A stretch of DNA of 53,804 nt from Oscillospiraceae bacterium (GCA_031261745.1 JAISJC010000100.1:1-53804), one strand, 5' to 3'; positions 7,411-16,284 are shown, numbered from the stretch's first letter. Program-made: numbers and translations. The notes: generated from the sequence alone by a model not told the origin.

Positions 7411-8847
7411 ATGGCAGCACAGAAAAACGTCGAGCAAATTACCTCGATGGACACGGACTTTGCGCAGTGGTACACCGACGTGGTGACGCGCGCGGAGCTA
7501 ATCGGCTATTCCGGCGTGAAAGGATTTTTCATTCTGCGACCGTATGGCTTCGCGATTTGGGAGAACATTCAGGCGGAGCTTGACAGGCGTTTCAAGGAAC
7601 TCGAACACGAGAACGTGTCGATGCCGCTGCTCATTCCGGAATCCCTGCTGCAAAAGGAGAAAGACCACGTTGAGGGCTTCGCGCCGGAGTGCGCGTGGGT
7701 CACGTTCGGCGGCGCGGAGGAGCTTGAAGAGCGGCTCTGTATCCGCCCGACGAGTGAAACGCTGTTCTGCGACCACTGGGCGCAGACCGTGCGCAGCTGG
7801 CGTGACCTGCCGAAGCTGTACAACCAGTGGTGCAGCGTCCTGCGCTGGGAAAAGACGACGCGGCCGTTCCTGCGGCACCGCGAATTCCTCTGGCAGGAGG
7901 GGCATACCCTCCACGCGACGGCGGCGGAGGCGATTGCGGAGACGGAGCAGATGCTTAAAGTCTACGCGGAGACATATGAAAACCTGCTCGCTATGCCCGC
8001 CGTTGTCGGTGCGAAAACCGACAAGGAAAAGTTCGCGGGGGCGGAGCGCACCTACACGGTCGAGTGTATGATGCACGACAAAAAGGCGTTGCAGGCGGCT
8101 ACGTCGCACTATTTCGGAGACGGGTTCGCTCGCGCGTTTGATATCACGTTTACGGACAAAAACAATCAGTTGCAGCACCCGTTCCAGACCTCGTGGGGCT
8201 TCACCACGCGCTCTATCGGCGGGATTATAATGACGCACGGCGACGACAACGGACTCGTTATGCCGCCGCGTGTCGCGCCCGTTCAGGTCGTGATTATCCC
8301 CGTCGCGGCGCACAAGCCGGGCGTTCTCGACAAGGCGGACGAGCTGTTGAAGAGACTCAAAAAGCTCGGACTGCGCGTAAAGCTCGACGACTCGGACAAT
8401 TCGCCGGGCTGGAAGTTCGCGGAACACGAGATGCGCGGCGTGCCGCTGCGGATTGAACTCGGCCCGCGAGACATTGAGGCGGGCAAGTGCGTCGCCGTGC
8501 GGCGTCCCGACGGTGAGAAAATCGAGGTCGCGCTCGACGAGCTTGAAGCGCGGGTTCCCGCGATTCTCGACGACATTCACGGGATTATGTTTGCAAAGGC
8601 AAAGAAAAACCTCGACGAGAACACGCGCAACGCCGTGACGCTCGACGACGCGAAGCGGATTATCGTGGAGCACGGCGGGTTCATCAAAACCGCGTGGTGT
8701 GGCGACGAGGCCTGCGAGCTGGCGATGAAAAACGACGTCGGCGTGTCGAGCCGCTGTATTCCGTTCGGGCAGGAGCATATCGCGGACGTATGTCTGGTTT
8801 GCGGTAAACCCGCGAAACACACGGTCGTGTGGGGCGTGGCGTATTAA
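7411..8847 (+). CDS. proS: Prolyl-tRNA synthetase, archaeal/eukaryotic-type
   Basis: Charges tRNA-Pro with proline. At 478 residues it lacks the insertion domain of bacterial-type ProRS and matches the short archaeal-type enzyme found in many Clostridia and mycoplasmas. Class II motifs are visible: IRPTSE in motif 2 vicinity, [20 protein letters not shown], and [20 protein letters not shown] as motif 3. The anticodon-binding domain starts near VQVVIIPV. The C-terminal zinc-type region carries paired cysteines (CGDEAC, CLVCG). AGGAGG at 7396-7401 supports ATG 7411. It is followed by a repeat element and a terminator. Confidence 0.95.
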   Translation: MAAQKNVEQITSMDTDFAQWYTDVVTRAELIGYSGVKGFFILRPYGFAIWENIQAELDRRFKELEHENVSMPLLIPESLLQKEKDHVEGFAPECAWVTFGGAEELEERLCIRPTSETLFCDHWAQTVRSWRDLPKLYNQWCSVLRWEKTTRPFLRHREFLWQEGHTLHATAAEAIAETEQMLKVYAETYENLLAMPAVVGAKTDKEKFAGAERTYTVECMMHDKKALQAATSHYFGDGFARAFDITFTDKNNQLQHPFQTSWGFTTRSIGGIIMTHGDDNGLVMPPRVAPVQVVIIPVAAHKPGVLDKADELLKRLKKLGLRVKLDDSDNSPGWKFAEHEMRGVPLRIELGPRDIEAGKCVAVRRPDGEKIEVALDELEARVPAILDDIHGIMFAKAKKNLDENTRNAVTLDDAKRIIVEHGGFIKTAWCGDEACELAMKNDVGVSSRCIPFGQEHIADVCLVCGKPAKHTVVWGVAY

Positions 8848-8852
8848 ACATC

Positions 8853-8930
8853 CTCGGTCGGACAAGTCCTCCCTGCGGGAACTCGGCTTCGCCGAGATTC
8901 ACGCGCTCCGCGCGCTTCGCTGACGCTCGC
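8853..8930 (+). repeat. Intergenic repeat element, copy B
   Basis: A second copy of the element behind ychF, in the same orientation and again just after a stop codon. It begins CTCGGTCGGACAAGTCCTCC, contains a small hairpin (CTCGGCTTCGCCGAG), then GCGCTCCGCGCGC and CGCTGACGCTCGC. Confidence 0.6.
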
Positions 8931-8955
8931 AACTCGTTGATTACAGTTTGTATAA

Positions 8956-8981
8956 AAAACAGCCGCGAAAGCGGCTGTTTT
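8956..8981 (+). terminator. proS terminator
   Basis: A perfect 11-bp stem AAAACAGCCGC / GCGGCTGTTTT with a GAAA tetraloop and a trailing T run. It lies about 108 nt behind proS, after the repeat element. Confidence 0.9.
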
Positions 8982-9025
8982 CCCATTTACTATATAATAA
9001 TCATAACAATTAATAGGATTTTACA

Positions 9026-9055
9026 TTTACAATATGGCGTAATTTGGGATATAAT
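9026..9055 (+). promoter_or_regulatory. nifJ promoter
   Basis: TTTACA (9026-9031), 18 nt, TATAAT (9050-9055). This leaves a leader of about 70 nt before ATG 9131. Confidence 0.65.
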
Positions 9056-9130
9056 ATAGTTCCTTGGAATATATACATTGCGCTAAGTGGGTCTTAGCAA
9101 CGGAAATAAATTGAATTGGAGTGAAGAGCA

Positions 9131-12100
9131 ATGGCAAGAAAAGTCAAGACAATGGACGGAAACACCGCCGCGGCGCACGTAGCGTACGCGTTTACGGACG
9201 TAGCCGCAATTTATCCGATTACGCCGTCCTCTACTATGGCGGAATATATCGACGAGTGGGGCGCGGGCGGCCGGAAAAATATTTTCGGACAGACGGTGCG
9301 CGTCGTCGAAATGCAGTCCGAGGGCGGTGCCGCCGGCGCGGTTCACGGCTCGCTGATTACGGGCGCGCTGACCTCGACGTTTACGGCGTCGCAGGGACTT
9401 TTGCTGATGATTCCGAATATGTACAAGATTGCGGGTGAGCAGTTGCCGGGCGTGATTCACGTCTCCGCGCGGACGCTCGCGAGCCACGCTCTGTCGATTT
9501 TCGGCGACCACAGCGACGTTATGGCGTGCCGCCAGACGGGCTTCGCGTTCCTCGCGTCCAATTCGCCGCAGGAGGCGATGGACCTCGCCGCCGTCGCGCA
9601 CGTCGCGGCGATTGACGCGTCGATGCCGTTTTTGCACTTCTTTGACGGATTCAGAACCTCGCACGAGATGCAGAAAATCGAGGTCTGGGACTACGACGTT
9701 CTTGCGGGTTTGCTGAATATGGAGAACCTCGCGAAGTTCCGCGCCCGCGCGAACAATCCGAACCACCCGATTCTGCGCGGGAGCGCGCAGAACGGCGACA
9801 TTTTCTTTCAGGCGCGCGAGGCGATTAATACGAAATACGAGGACATTCCGGCGATTGTCGAGGACGCGATGAGCCGCGTCAACGCGCTTATCGGTACGGA
9901 ATATAAGCCGTTTAACTACTACGGCGCACCAGACGCGGAGCGTGTCGTCGTCGCGATGGGTTCTGTCTGCGAGACGGCGGAGGAGGTCGTGGACTTCCTC
10001 AACGCGCGCGGCGAAAAGGTCGGGCTTGTCAAGGTCCGGCTGTACCGGCCGTTCTCGATTGAGCGACTGAAAGCCGCGCTGCCGCAGTCGGTTAAGAGCG
10101 TCGCGGTACTTGACCGCACAAAGGAGCCGGGCGCGACGGGCGAGCCGCTGTATCTCGACGTTGTGACCGCGTTAAGCGGCACGGGAATTGCGGTCGTCGG
10201 CGGACGGTACGGTCTTGCGAGTAAGGACACGACGCCAGGGCAGGTGATTGCGGCTTTTGCGAACCTCAAAGCCGCAAGCCCGAAAAACGGCTTCACGGTA
10301 GGGATTAACGACGACGTGACGGGTCTGTCGCTGCCGATTGACGAGGAGCCGATTACGACGCCGAGTGATATCATCTCCTGTAAGTTCTGGGGTCTCGGCT
10401 CCGACGGAACGGTCGGCGCGAACAAGAATTCGATTAAGATTATCGGCGACCACACGGACAAGACGGCGCAGGCGTATTTCCAGTACGATTCGCGCAAGTC
10501 TGGCGGCGTGACGATTTCGCACCTGCGGTTCGGCGACTCGCCGATCAGATCCGCGTACTACGTCTCCAAGGCGGACTTTGTGGCGTGCCATAACCCAAGC
10601 TACCTCGAAAAATACGACATCGCGCAGGACGTGAAGCCTGGCGGCGTTTTCCTCGCGAACTGTGCGTGGGACGCGGAGGAGCTGACGCAGAGACTGCCCG
10701 CCGAAGCGAAGAAATATATTGCGGACAACAACGTGCGCTTCTATGCGATTGACGCGATAAAAATCGCGAAGGAACTCGGCCTCGGCAACAAGACGAGCAT
10801 TATTTTGCAGGCGGCGTTCTTCAAGCTCTCCGAGATTCTGCCGATTTCCGACGCCGCTGAATATATGGAGAAAGCGGTTCACGATTCTTTCGACCGCAAG
10901 GGCGAGAAGATCGTCAATATGAATATTGAGGCGATTGACGCGGGACTGAACCGTATCGTGAAAATCGACGTTCCCGCGAGCTGGAAAACGCCGAAAAAGG
11001 ATAACGTCACCGTCGCCGCGGTATCTGACCGCCCCGCAATGGCGGCGTATATCACGGACGTTTTGGAGCCGATTAACGGTATGCGCGGCGATTCGCTGCC
11101 CGTGTCGGCGTTCCTCGCGACGGAGAGCGGTTCGTATTTGCCCGCGGGAACCGCGGCGTACGAAAAGCGCGCAATCAATTCCGACGCGCCCGTCTGGGTT
11201 CCCGAAAACTGTATACAGTGCAACCGCTGTTCGTACGTCTGTCCCCATTCCGTCGTGCGGCCGTTCGCGCTCGACGCGTCGGAGGTCGCGGCGGCTCCGG
11301 AGGGGTTACAATCCGTAAAAATGCTCGGCAAGGGCAACGAGGACAAGGCGTTTTCGATTGCGATCTCCGCGCTCGACTGTACGGGCTGCGGTAGCTGCGT
11401 GAATGTCTGTCCCGCGAAGAATAAGGCTCTCGCGCTGCGTCCGATTGAGGAGGCGCAGGCGGAGCAGGCGTTCTATGATTACGCGTTCGCAAAGGTTTCG
11501 GCGAAGGACACGGGATTTGCGGTCAATACGGTCAAGGGTTCGCAATTCCAAACGCCGCTGTTGGAGTTCCCCGGCGCGTGCGCGGGCTGCGGCGAAACGC
11601 CGTACGCGAAGCTCGTGACGCAGCTCTTCGGCGAGCGTATGTTCATCGCGAACGCGACGGGCTGCACATCGATTTGGGCGGGTTCGGCTCCGAGTACGCC
11701 GTACACGGTCGGCAAGAACGGGAAAGGCCCCGCGTGGAGCAATTCGCTGTTTGAGGACAACGCGGAATTCGGCCTCGGAATGGCGACGTCGATTAAGCAG
11801 CGGCGCGAGCGGCTTGTCGCGCTCGTCGAGGCGTTTTTGGAGAAGCAAAAGGCACGCGAACCGTATAAGTCGCCGGCCATACCGGCGTTGGAAAAGTGGC
11901 TTGAAGTGTGCGACGACGGCGAGGCGTCCAAGGCTGTATCGGCGGAGCTGATTGACGTTCTGACGGACGCGACGACATTTGAACCGGAGGAGCGCGACGG
12001 GTTCAAGGCTCACGCGCCGGAGTTCTTTGAGAAGGTCTGGAATACGGAGCTGGACCGCTGTGAGTGCGAGACGTGCAGGGACGCGCGCGAGATTTTGGCG

Positions 12101-12778
12101 ATGAGCGATTTGTTCGTCAAGCCGACATTCTGGATTTTCGGCGGCGACGGCTGGGCGTATGATATCGGCTACGGCGGACTGGACCACGTTATCGCGTCGG
12201 GCGAGAACGTGAATATCCTCGTGTTCGACACGGAGGTCTATTCCAACACGGGCGGTCAGGCGAGTAAATCCACGCCGACGGGCGCGGTCGCGCAGTTCGC
12301 GGCGGCGGGCAAGACCGTCAAGAAAAAGGATCTCGCGCAGATTGCGATGAGCTACGGCTACGTCTACGTCGCGCAGATCGCGATGGGCGCGAATTATGAG
12401 CAGACGCTCAAAGCGTTGATTGAGGCGGAGGCGTATGACGGACCGTCGATTGTCATCGCGTACGCGCCGTGCATCAACCACGGCGTCGGCATCGGAATGG
12501 GCAGCAGTATGCAGGAGACGAAAAACGCGGTGGACGCGGGGTACTGGAATCTGCTGCGCTTTGACCCAAGGCTGGCGTTGGACGGCAAGAATCCGCTGTC
12601 CGTGGACAGCAAGGAGCCGACGGCGAGCTATCGCGACTTCATTATGGGCGAGGTGCGGTATTCCAGCCTCGCGCGCAGCGCGCCGGAGCGTGCGGAGGAG
12701 CTGTTCACCAAGGCGGAGGCGAGCGCGCTGGCGCGGTACGACAGCCTTATAAAACAGCAGGAAATGTTCGACAAATAG
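9131..12778 (+). CDS. nifJ: Pyruvate:ferredoxin (flavodoxin) oxidoreductase
   Basis: Oxidatively decarboxylates pyruvate to acetyl-CoA and CO2 while reducing ferredoxin, central to anaerobic energy metabolism. It is a single 1215-residue chain with all domains. The N-terminal pyrimidine domain has YPITPSSTMAEYIDEW. Two [4Fe-4S] motifs follow, CIQCNRCSYVCPHSVV near residue 694 and CTGCGSCVNVCPAKN near 750. The catalytic domain has CAGCGETPYAKL, and the thiamine diphosphate site is GGDGWAYDIGYGG near 1006 with NTGGQASKSTPTGA. GGAG at 9118-9121 supports the start. It stands alone with its own promoter. Confidence 0.97.
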   Translation: MARKVKTMDGNTAAAHVAYAFTDVAAIYPITPSSTMAEYIDEWGAGGRKNIFGQTVRVVEMQSEGGAAGAVHGSLITGALTSTFTASQGLLLMIPNMYKIAGEQLPGVIHVSARTLASHALSIFGDHSDVMACRQTGFAFLASNSPQEAMDLAAVAHVAAIDASMPFLHFFDGFRTSHEMQKIEVWDYDVLAGLLNMENLAKFRARANNPNHPILRGSAQNGDIFFQAREAINTKYEDIPAIVEDAMSRVNALIGTEYKPFNYYGAPDAERVVVAMGSVCETAEEVVDFLNARGEKVGLVKVRLYRPFSIERLKAALPQSVKSVAVLDRTKEPGATGEPLYLDVVTALSGTGIAVVGGRYGLASKDTTPGQVIAAFANLKAASPKNGFTVGINDDVTGLSLPIDEEPITTPSDIISCKFWGLGSDGTVGANKNSIKIIGDHTDKTAQAYFQYDSRKSGGVTISHLRFGDSPIRSAYYVSKADFVACHNPSYLEKYDIAQDVKPGGVFLANCAWDAEELTQRLPAEAKKYIADNNVRFYAIDAIKIAKELGLGNKTSIILQAAFFKLSEILPISDAAEYMEKAVHDSFDRKGEKIVNMNIEAIDAGLNRIVKIDVPASWKTPKKDNVTVAAVSDRPAMAAYITDVLEPINGMRGDSLPVSAFLATESGSYLPAGTAAYEKRAINSDAPVWVPENCIQCNRCSYVCPHSVVRPFALDASEVAAAPEGLQSVKMLGKGNEDKAFSIAISALDCTGCGSCVNVCPAKNKALALRPIEEAQAEQAFYDYAFAKVSAKDTGFAVNTVKGSQFQTPLLEFPGACAGCGETPYAKLVTQLFGERMFIANATGCTSIWAGSAPSTPYTVGKNGKGPAWSNSLFEDNAEFGLGMATSIKQRRERLVALVEAFLEKQKAREPYKSPAIPALEKWLEVCDDGEASKAVSAELIDVLTDATTFEPEERDGFKAHAPEFFEKVWNTELDRCECETCRDAREILAMSDLFVKPTFWIFGGDGWAYDIGYGGLDHVIASGENVNILVFDTEVYSNTGGQASKSTPTGAVAQFAAAGKTVKKKDLAQIAMSYGYVYVAQIAMGANYEQTLKALIEAEAYDGPSIVIAYAPCINHGVGIGMGSSMQETKNAVDAGYWNLLRFDPRLALDGKNPLSVDSKEPTASYRDFIMGEVRYSSLARSAPERAEELFTKAEASALARYDSLIKQQEMFDK

Positions 12779-12803
12779 GGTTTATATTATTTTATAAATT
12801 CTC

Positions 12804-12832
12804 TTGACAAATCGGGAAATGCGTGCTAATAT
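12804..12832 (+). promoter_or_regulatory. Consensus promoter upstream of the winged-helix regulator
   Basis: TTGACA (12804-12809), 17 nt, TAATAT (12827-12832) with a TG at 12824-12825. The predicted start, about 12839, lies just before the hairpin at 12842. Confidence 0.75.
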
Positions 12833-12841
12833 TGCAACAGT

Positions 12842-12886
12842 GAGCGACAAAGACGTCTATCGTCTTTGTCGCTCTGTTTATTTTTT
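12842..12886 (+). terminator. Hairpin terminator/attenuator just downstream of a promoter
   Basis: A perfect 14-bp stem GAGCGACAAAGACG / CGTCTTTGTCGCTC with loop TCTAT, then a T-rich tail ending in six T. It stops nifJ transcripts. It also lies at about +3 of the promoter at 12804-12832, so it would be the first thing transcribed towards the next gene. Confidence 0.8.
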
Positions 12887-12909
12887 CCGGCGAAACGGGA
12901 GGGCTTTTT

Positions 12910-13398
12910 ATGCAAACTGTGCTTCTGGTGGACGGCGGCGGACGCACGCCGGCCGAAATAGGGAACATTCTTACGGGTGAGGGCTATAACGTCCTGACCG
13001 CGCTTGATGTTGCCGTGGACGACCTCGCGCTTGAATTTGACGAGATTGCCGTGCGCATAAAGAACGCGCTTGCGGTGAAGCGCGTCGTAACGGAACACAT
13101 AACTGTGGGGCCGTTTACGGCAAACACGGGACCGCGAACCGTTGCGATGGACGGCATAACGCTGCCGCTGACCTCCAAGGAATTTGATTTGCTGCTGTTT
13201 TTTATGCAGAATCCGGGGCGCGTTTTCACGAAAGAAATGCTGTACACGAACATCTGGGACGCGGATTTTGACGGCGACACGCGGACGGTGATGGTGTACA
13301 TCTCGCGCCTGCGGAAGAAAATCGAAAAAACGCCCGAAAAACCGGAGCTTTTGCTCAACGTCTGGGGCGTCGGCTACAAGCTGAATTGCGAGGAGTAA
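12910..13398 (+). CDS. OmpR/PhoB-type winged-helix regulator with truncated receiver domain
   Basis: A DNA-binding transcription regulator. Residues about 70-160 form a normal OmpR/PhoB winged helix (LTSKEFDLLLFFMQNPGRVF, RTVMVYISRLRKKIE, WGVGYKL). The N-terminal part keeps only the first receiver strand and helix (TVLLVDGGG) and then jumps to what looks like the last helix (EIAVRIKNAL). The middle of the receiver, including the phospho-acceptor aspartate, is missing. At 162 residues it is about 65 shorter than a normal response regulator. GGGAGGG at 12897-12903 fits ATG 12910. No histidine kinase is next to it, so it is probably phosphorylation-independent. Confidence 0.85.
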   Translation: MQTVLLVDGGGRTPAEIGNILTGEGYNVLTALDVAVDDLALEFDEIAVRIKNALAVKRVVTEHITVGPFTANTGPRTVAMDGITLPLTSKEFDLLLFFMQNPGRVFTKEMLYTNIWDADFDGDTRTVMVYISRLRKKIEKTPEKPELLLNVWGVGYKLNCEE

Positions 13399-13415
13399 AA
13401 AATCTTAAATTGGGC

Positions 13416-13444
13416 TTGATATTTTGTTTTCCTTGTATTATAAT
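13416..13444 (+). promoter_or_regulatory. tRNA-Leu promoter
   Basis: TTGATA (13416-13421), 17 nt, TATAAT (13439-13444), 14 nt before the tRNA. Confidence 0.8.
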
Positions 13445-13458
13445 GGGGACTGCCATTC

Positions 13459-13544
13459 GCCGGTGTGATGGAATGGTAGACGTAGAGGACTCAAAATCCT
13501 CCGCCCTCACGGGCGTGCCGGTTCGAGTCCGGCCACCGGCACCA
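13459..13544 (+). tRNA. tRNA-Leu (anticodon CAA)
   Basis: A full class II cloverleaf of 86 nt including encoded CCA. Acceptor arms GCCGGTG and CACCGGC pair. The anticodon stem GAGGA/TCCTC encloses CTCAAAA, giving anticodon CAA for UUG codons. A long variable arm (CGCCCTCACGGGCG) and T arm GCCGGTTCGAGTCCGGC follow. Confidence 0.96.
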
Positions 13545-13570
13545 CAATCTAGCGCAATGGATTTATACAA

Positions 13571-13609
13571 AGGGATTGCCGCTCCACGCTGCGTGGGGTG
13601 GCAATCCCT
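13571..13609 (+). terminator. Long hairpin behind tRNA-Leu, possible terminator
   Basis: AGGGATTGCC and GGCAATCCCT bracket a further 7-bp stem (GCTCCAC / GTGGGGT, with G-U pairs) and a GCTGC loop. No clear T run follows, so termination efficiency is uncertain. Confidence 0.5.
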
Positions 13610-13619
13610 AATATGTAGG

Positions 13620-13648
13620 TTGACAAGTTATCTTAAACAATGTTAGAG
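13620..13648 (+). promoter_or_regulatory. Possible promoter of the XRE regulator gene
   Basis: TTGACA (13620-13625), 17 nt, TTAGAG (13643-13648) with a TG just upstream. The -10 match is weak. Confidence 0.4.
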
Positions 13649-13669
13649 TAAGCGCAAGGAGGTTTGGTT

Positions 13670-14497
13670 ATGTCTACAACAATCGGGCAAACAATCAGAC
13701 GTCTGCGTTTGAGCCGTATGCTCACGCAGCAGGCTTTGGCGAGCATTCTGAACCTTTCGCCGAAAACTATCAGCAAATGGGAAACGGACGTCGGAATACC
13801 CAATCTCCCCTATATCGTCCCGCTCGCCCAAGCACTCGGCGTTACGACCGACGAATTATTGCGGGGGTCCGACGTCGCGCAAAGCGAACCGGCCGAAAAA
13901 TCGTCGGTTCACCCGTTCATCAACATTCTGGAAGCCTACGGAATACGGTTGGAACTAAACCTAATACAGACAGGAGGGCTTGAAACGGAAAACAAGATTG
14001 ATTACCGGCGCATAGCCGAGGAGGTTCAAAAGACCTTACCCGGCGAGGTGATTTCTGTGAGCCTGAGCACGACAACGCGCAGCAGCGGCAGCGATAAATA
14101 CGCATTTCACGGGGAGAGTTGGAGTATTAAATGTCCGACACACGAGGACATCGCGGCGATGCTGGACGGATTGTTTGCGCCGGGCAATTCCTTCGCGATA
14201 TTGTTCCTGAGAGCTGCCCCAAGCGAATCAGCGGATTATTGCGCCTTAGTACAGACCGCTGTCCTCGAAGACGACGACCCGAAACGCGGAGAGGGCCAGT
14301 ATGTGGTTGACGCCCAGTTCGCGTACGGCGGGGGAAAATGTGAAGCCGAAACCACCCCGAAACGTAAAACGAAGCAGTACAGCATTCGCACGGACGACAT
14401 TGGCGCGGTGAAGGAGATATTTCGCGCGTTTGCGTCGGGCACAGAGCCGGATATTACGGGCTGGAGAGACATAACGCAGGAGCTTAACCTCGGTTAA
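13670..14497 (+). CDS. XRE-family transcriptional regulator
   Basis: An N-terminal Cro/C1-type helix-turn-helix occupies about residues 5-62 (QTIRRLRLSRMLTQQALASI, then KTISKWETDVGIPNLPYIVP). The C-terminal 200 residues form a soluble domain that I do not recognise, with no membrane segment. ATG 13670 is chosen because AAGGAGG lies at 13656-13662; an upstream in-frame TTG at 13664 has no spacing for it. The gene is monocistronic between the tRNA-Leu hairpin and a terminator. Its target is unknown. Confidence 0.85.
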   Translation: MSTTIGQTIRRLRLSRMLTQQALASILNLSPKTISKWETDVGIPNLPYIVPLAQALGVTTDELLRGSDVAQSEPAEKSSVHPFINILEAYGIRLELNLIQTGGLETENKIDYRRIAEEVQKTLPGEVISVSLSTTTRSSGSDKYAFHGESWSIKCPTHEDIAAMLDGLFAPGNSFAILFLRAAPSESADYCALVQTAVLEDDDPKRGEGQYVVDAQFAYGGGKCEAETTPKRKTKQYSIRTDDIGAVKEIFRAFASGTEPDITGWRDITQELNLG

Positions 14498-14525
14498 AAA
14501 GTAATCGCGGCAAAGACCGCTAATC

Positions 14526-14553
14526 AAAGCCGAACCCACACGGGTTCGGTTTT
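14526..14553 (+). terminator. Terminator after the XRE regulator (shared terminator sequence, copy 1)
   Basis: CCGAACCC / GGGTTCGG stem extended by A-T and G-U pairs, loop ACAC, followed by TTTTG. The right arm and tail are identical for 20 nt to the terminator at 16155-16182. Confidence 0.85.
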
Positions 14554-14586
14554 GTGCTGTTTTGTGAAAACTGAATAAAATCTCGC

Positions 14587-14615
14587 TTGACTTAAACGGA
14601 ATTTCCTGTTAAAAT
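14587..14615 (+). promoter_or_regulatory. Promoter of the flavin split-barrel/URO-D pair
   Basis: TTGACT (14587-14592), 17 nt, TAAAAT (14610-14615), about 30 nt before the start codon at 14645. Confidence 0.75.
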
Positions 14616-14644
14616 ATTTGCAAATCAATAAGGAGGACGCAGAA

Positions 14645-15040
14645 ATGCAGGAAGTATACGATTTCTTGGAGAAAGCCGGAGCGTACCATATCGCGACGGT
14701 GGACAACGAGGGCAAGCCTCACGTTCGGCCGTTCGGCTCGAAAATGATTCTTGACGGCAAATTCTACATCTTTTGCAGCTTGCCGAAGGCCGTCTACGAG
14801 CAACTCTCCGCGAACAAGTGGACGGAGCTTTCCGCGTGCGGCGAGGGTATGAACTGGCTGCGCGTTTCGGCCACCGCGCGCGAGGTTACGGGCGACGAAA
14901 AACAAAGGGTCTACGACAACTCATTCTATGCCGCGCCCGACAGCCGGATGAAAAGAGCGATTGACACCGTGGCGTTTTTCGAGCTGACGGATGCCACCGC
15001 GATTATCTACGGCCAGGAACAGAAAGAATATAAGTGGTAG
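14645..15040 (+). CDS. Pyridoxamine 5'-phosphate oxidase-like flavin split-barrel protein
   Basis: A 131-residue FMN-binding split-barrel protein of the PNPOx-like superfamily. Typical segments are AYHIATVDNEGKPHVRPFG, then a strand reading KFYIFCS and FFELTDATAIIY at the end. Members reduce or bind diverse cofactors, and the substrate here is unknown. AAGGAGG at 14631-14637 fits ATG 14645. The URO-D family gene starts 38 nt after the stop, so the two form an operon with the promoter at 14587. Confidence 0.85.
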   Translation: MQEVYDFLEKAGAYHIATVDNEGKPHVRPFGSKMILDGKFYIFCSLPKAVYEQLSANKWTELSACGEGMNWLRVSATAREVTGDEKQRVYDNSFYAAPDSRMKRAIDTVAFFELTDATAIIYGQEQKEYKW

Positions 15041-15078
15041 ACAAATCCGAGAGAAAGAATATAACAGGAGGAATAAAT

Positions 15079-16113
15079 ATGCTCACACCTAAACAAAATA
15101 TGCTGGAAACCATAAAAGGGGGAAATCCGGACCGGTTCGTAAACCAGTTCGAGGCACTCGCGTTCCTTTTCCACCCGTTTATGATGGCGTCGCCCTCCCC
15201 GTCAAGGGGTCAGGAAAACCTCGTGAACGCGTGGGGCGTTACAAACTCGTGGCCTGAAGGCGTGCCGGGCGGTTTCCCCGTTCATACGCCGGAGAAGATT
15301 GTCGTAAAGGACATCGAGCATTGGAGCGACTATGTAAAGGCTCCCTCGCTGAAATTTACAGACGAGGATTGGGGCGTTTTCAAGGCGCAGTACGACGCGG
15401 TTGACAGCAATCTCGCGTACAAGGCGACCTTTGTGGCTCCCGGCCTGTTTGAGCAGTCACATCACCTGTGCGGTATGGCGCAGGCTCTTGAATATTACGC
15501 GCTCTATGAGGATGAGATGCACGACCTCATCAAGCTGCTCACCGATTTTGAGCTTGAACTCGCCGAGGGGATTTGCAGCAATCTGAAACCCGACGCGATT
15601 TTCCACCACGACGACTGGGGCAGTGAAAAAAGCACGTTTATGAGCCCGTCAATGTTCGCCGATTACTTCGTAGAGCCGTACACGAAAATCTACAAGTATT
15701 ATCACGACCACGGCGTCGAGCTGATTTTCCACCACGCCGACAGCTACGCGGCCACGCTCGTTCCGTATATGATTGATATGGGCATTGACGTTTGGCAGGG
15801 CTGTATGGAGAGCAACAACGTCCCCGAACTCGTGAAAAAGTACGGCGACAAGATAACCTTTATGGGCGGCATCGACAACAAGTCGATGGACTTCTCCGGC
15901 TGGACGCGCGAGGACTGCGCCAAGGCCGCGCGGAAAATCTGCACCGACAAAAACACCCGCGGTCTTATCCCGTGCATTACGCAGGGCGGACCCGGTTCCA
16001 CGTTCCCCGGCGCGTATGCGGTTCTCGTCGAGGAAATCGACAAGGCCAGCAAAGAAATTTTCGGCACCGACGCGGCCAATATTGAGCGTATGCCCTTGCA
16101 GATACTGTTTTAA
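15079..16113 (+). CDS. Uroporphyrinogen decarboxylase family protein (MtaA/CmuA-like)
   Basis: A 344-residue URO-D fold protein. The superfamily includes haem-pathway decarboxylases and cobalamin-dependent methyltransferases such as MtaA and CmuA. No other haem gene is nearby, and the HHDDWGS, FHHADSY and GGIDNK segments are more like the methyltransferase branch, with His/Cys ligands (CM in WQGCMESN). ATG 15079 follows CAGGAGG. A terminator separates it from the glycyl radical genes, but they lie adjacent on the same strand and may be functionally linked. Substrate unknown; a role in demethylating or salvaging a quaternary amine or ether is only a guess. Confidence 0.8.
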   Translation: MLTPKQNMLETIKGGNPDRFVNQFEALAFLFHPFMMASPSPSRGQENLVNAWGVTNSWPEGVPGGFPVHTPEKIVVKDIEHWSDYVKAPSLKFTDEDWGVFKAQYDAVDSNLAYKATFVAPGLFEQSHHLCGMAQALEYYALYEDEMHDLIKLLTDFELELAEGICSNLKPDAIFHHDDWGSEKSTFMSPSMFADYFVEPYTKIYKYYHDHGVELIFHHADSYAATLVPYMIDMGIDVWQGCMESNNVPELVKKYGDKITFMGGIDNKSMDFSGWTREDCAKAARKICTDKNTRGLIPCITQGGPGSTFPGAYAVLVEEIDKASKEIFGTDAANIERMPLQILF

Positions 16114-16154
16114 TTTCGCGCTGCGCCGGCGGGAATTTACCGAACAAATTGATC

Positions 16155-16182
16155 AAAACCGAACCCGTAAGGGTTCGGTTTT
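16155..16182 (+). terminator. Terminator after the URO-D gene (shared terminator sequence, copy 2)
   Basis: A perfect 12-bp stem AAAACCGAACCC / GGGTTCGGTTTT with loop GTAA. Confidence 0.9.
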
Positions 16183-16227
16183 GTGCTGTTGCACTATTTT
16201 TTGTGCCGTTGTATATAATATTTTTGG

Positions 16228-16256
16228 TTGACTTGCCGTAACTTGTGAGGTACAAT
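16228..16256 (+). promoter_or_regulatory. Promoter of the glycyl radical operon
   Basis: TTGACT (16228-16233), 17 nt, TACAAT (16251-16256), about 29 nt before the start codon. Confidence 0.8.
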
Positions 16257-16284
16257 AGAAAGAAAAAGAAAGGTGGGTCTGCCG

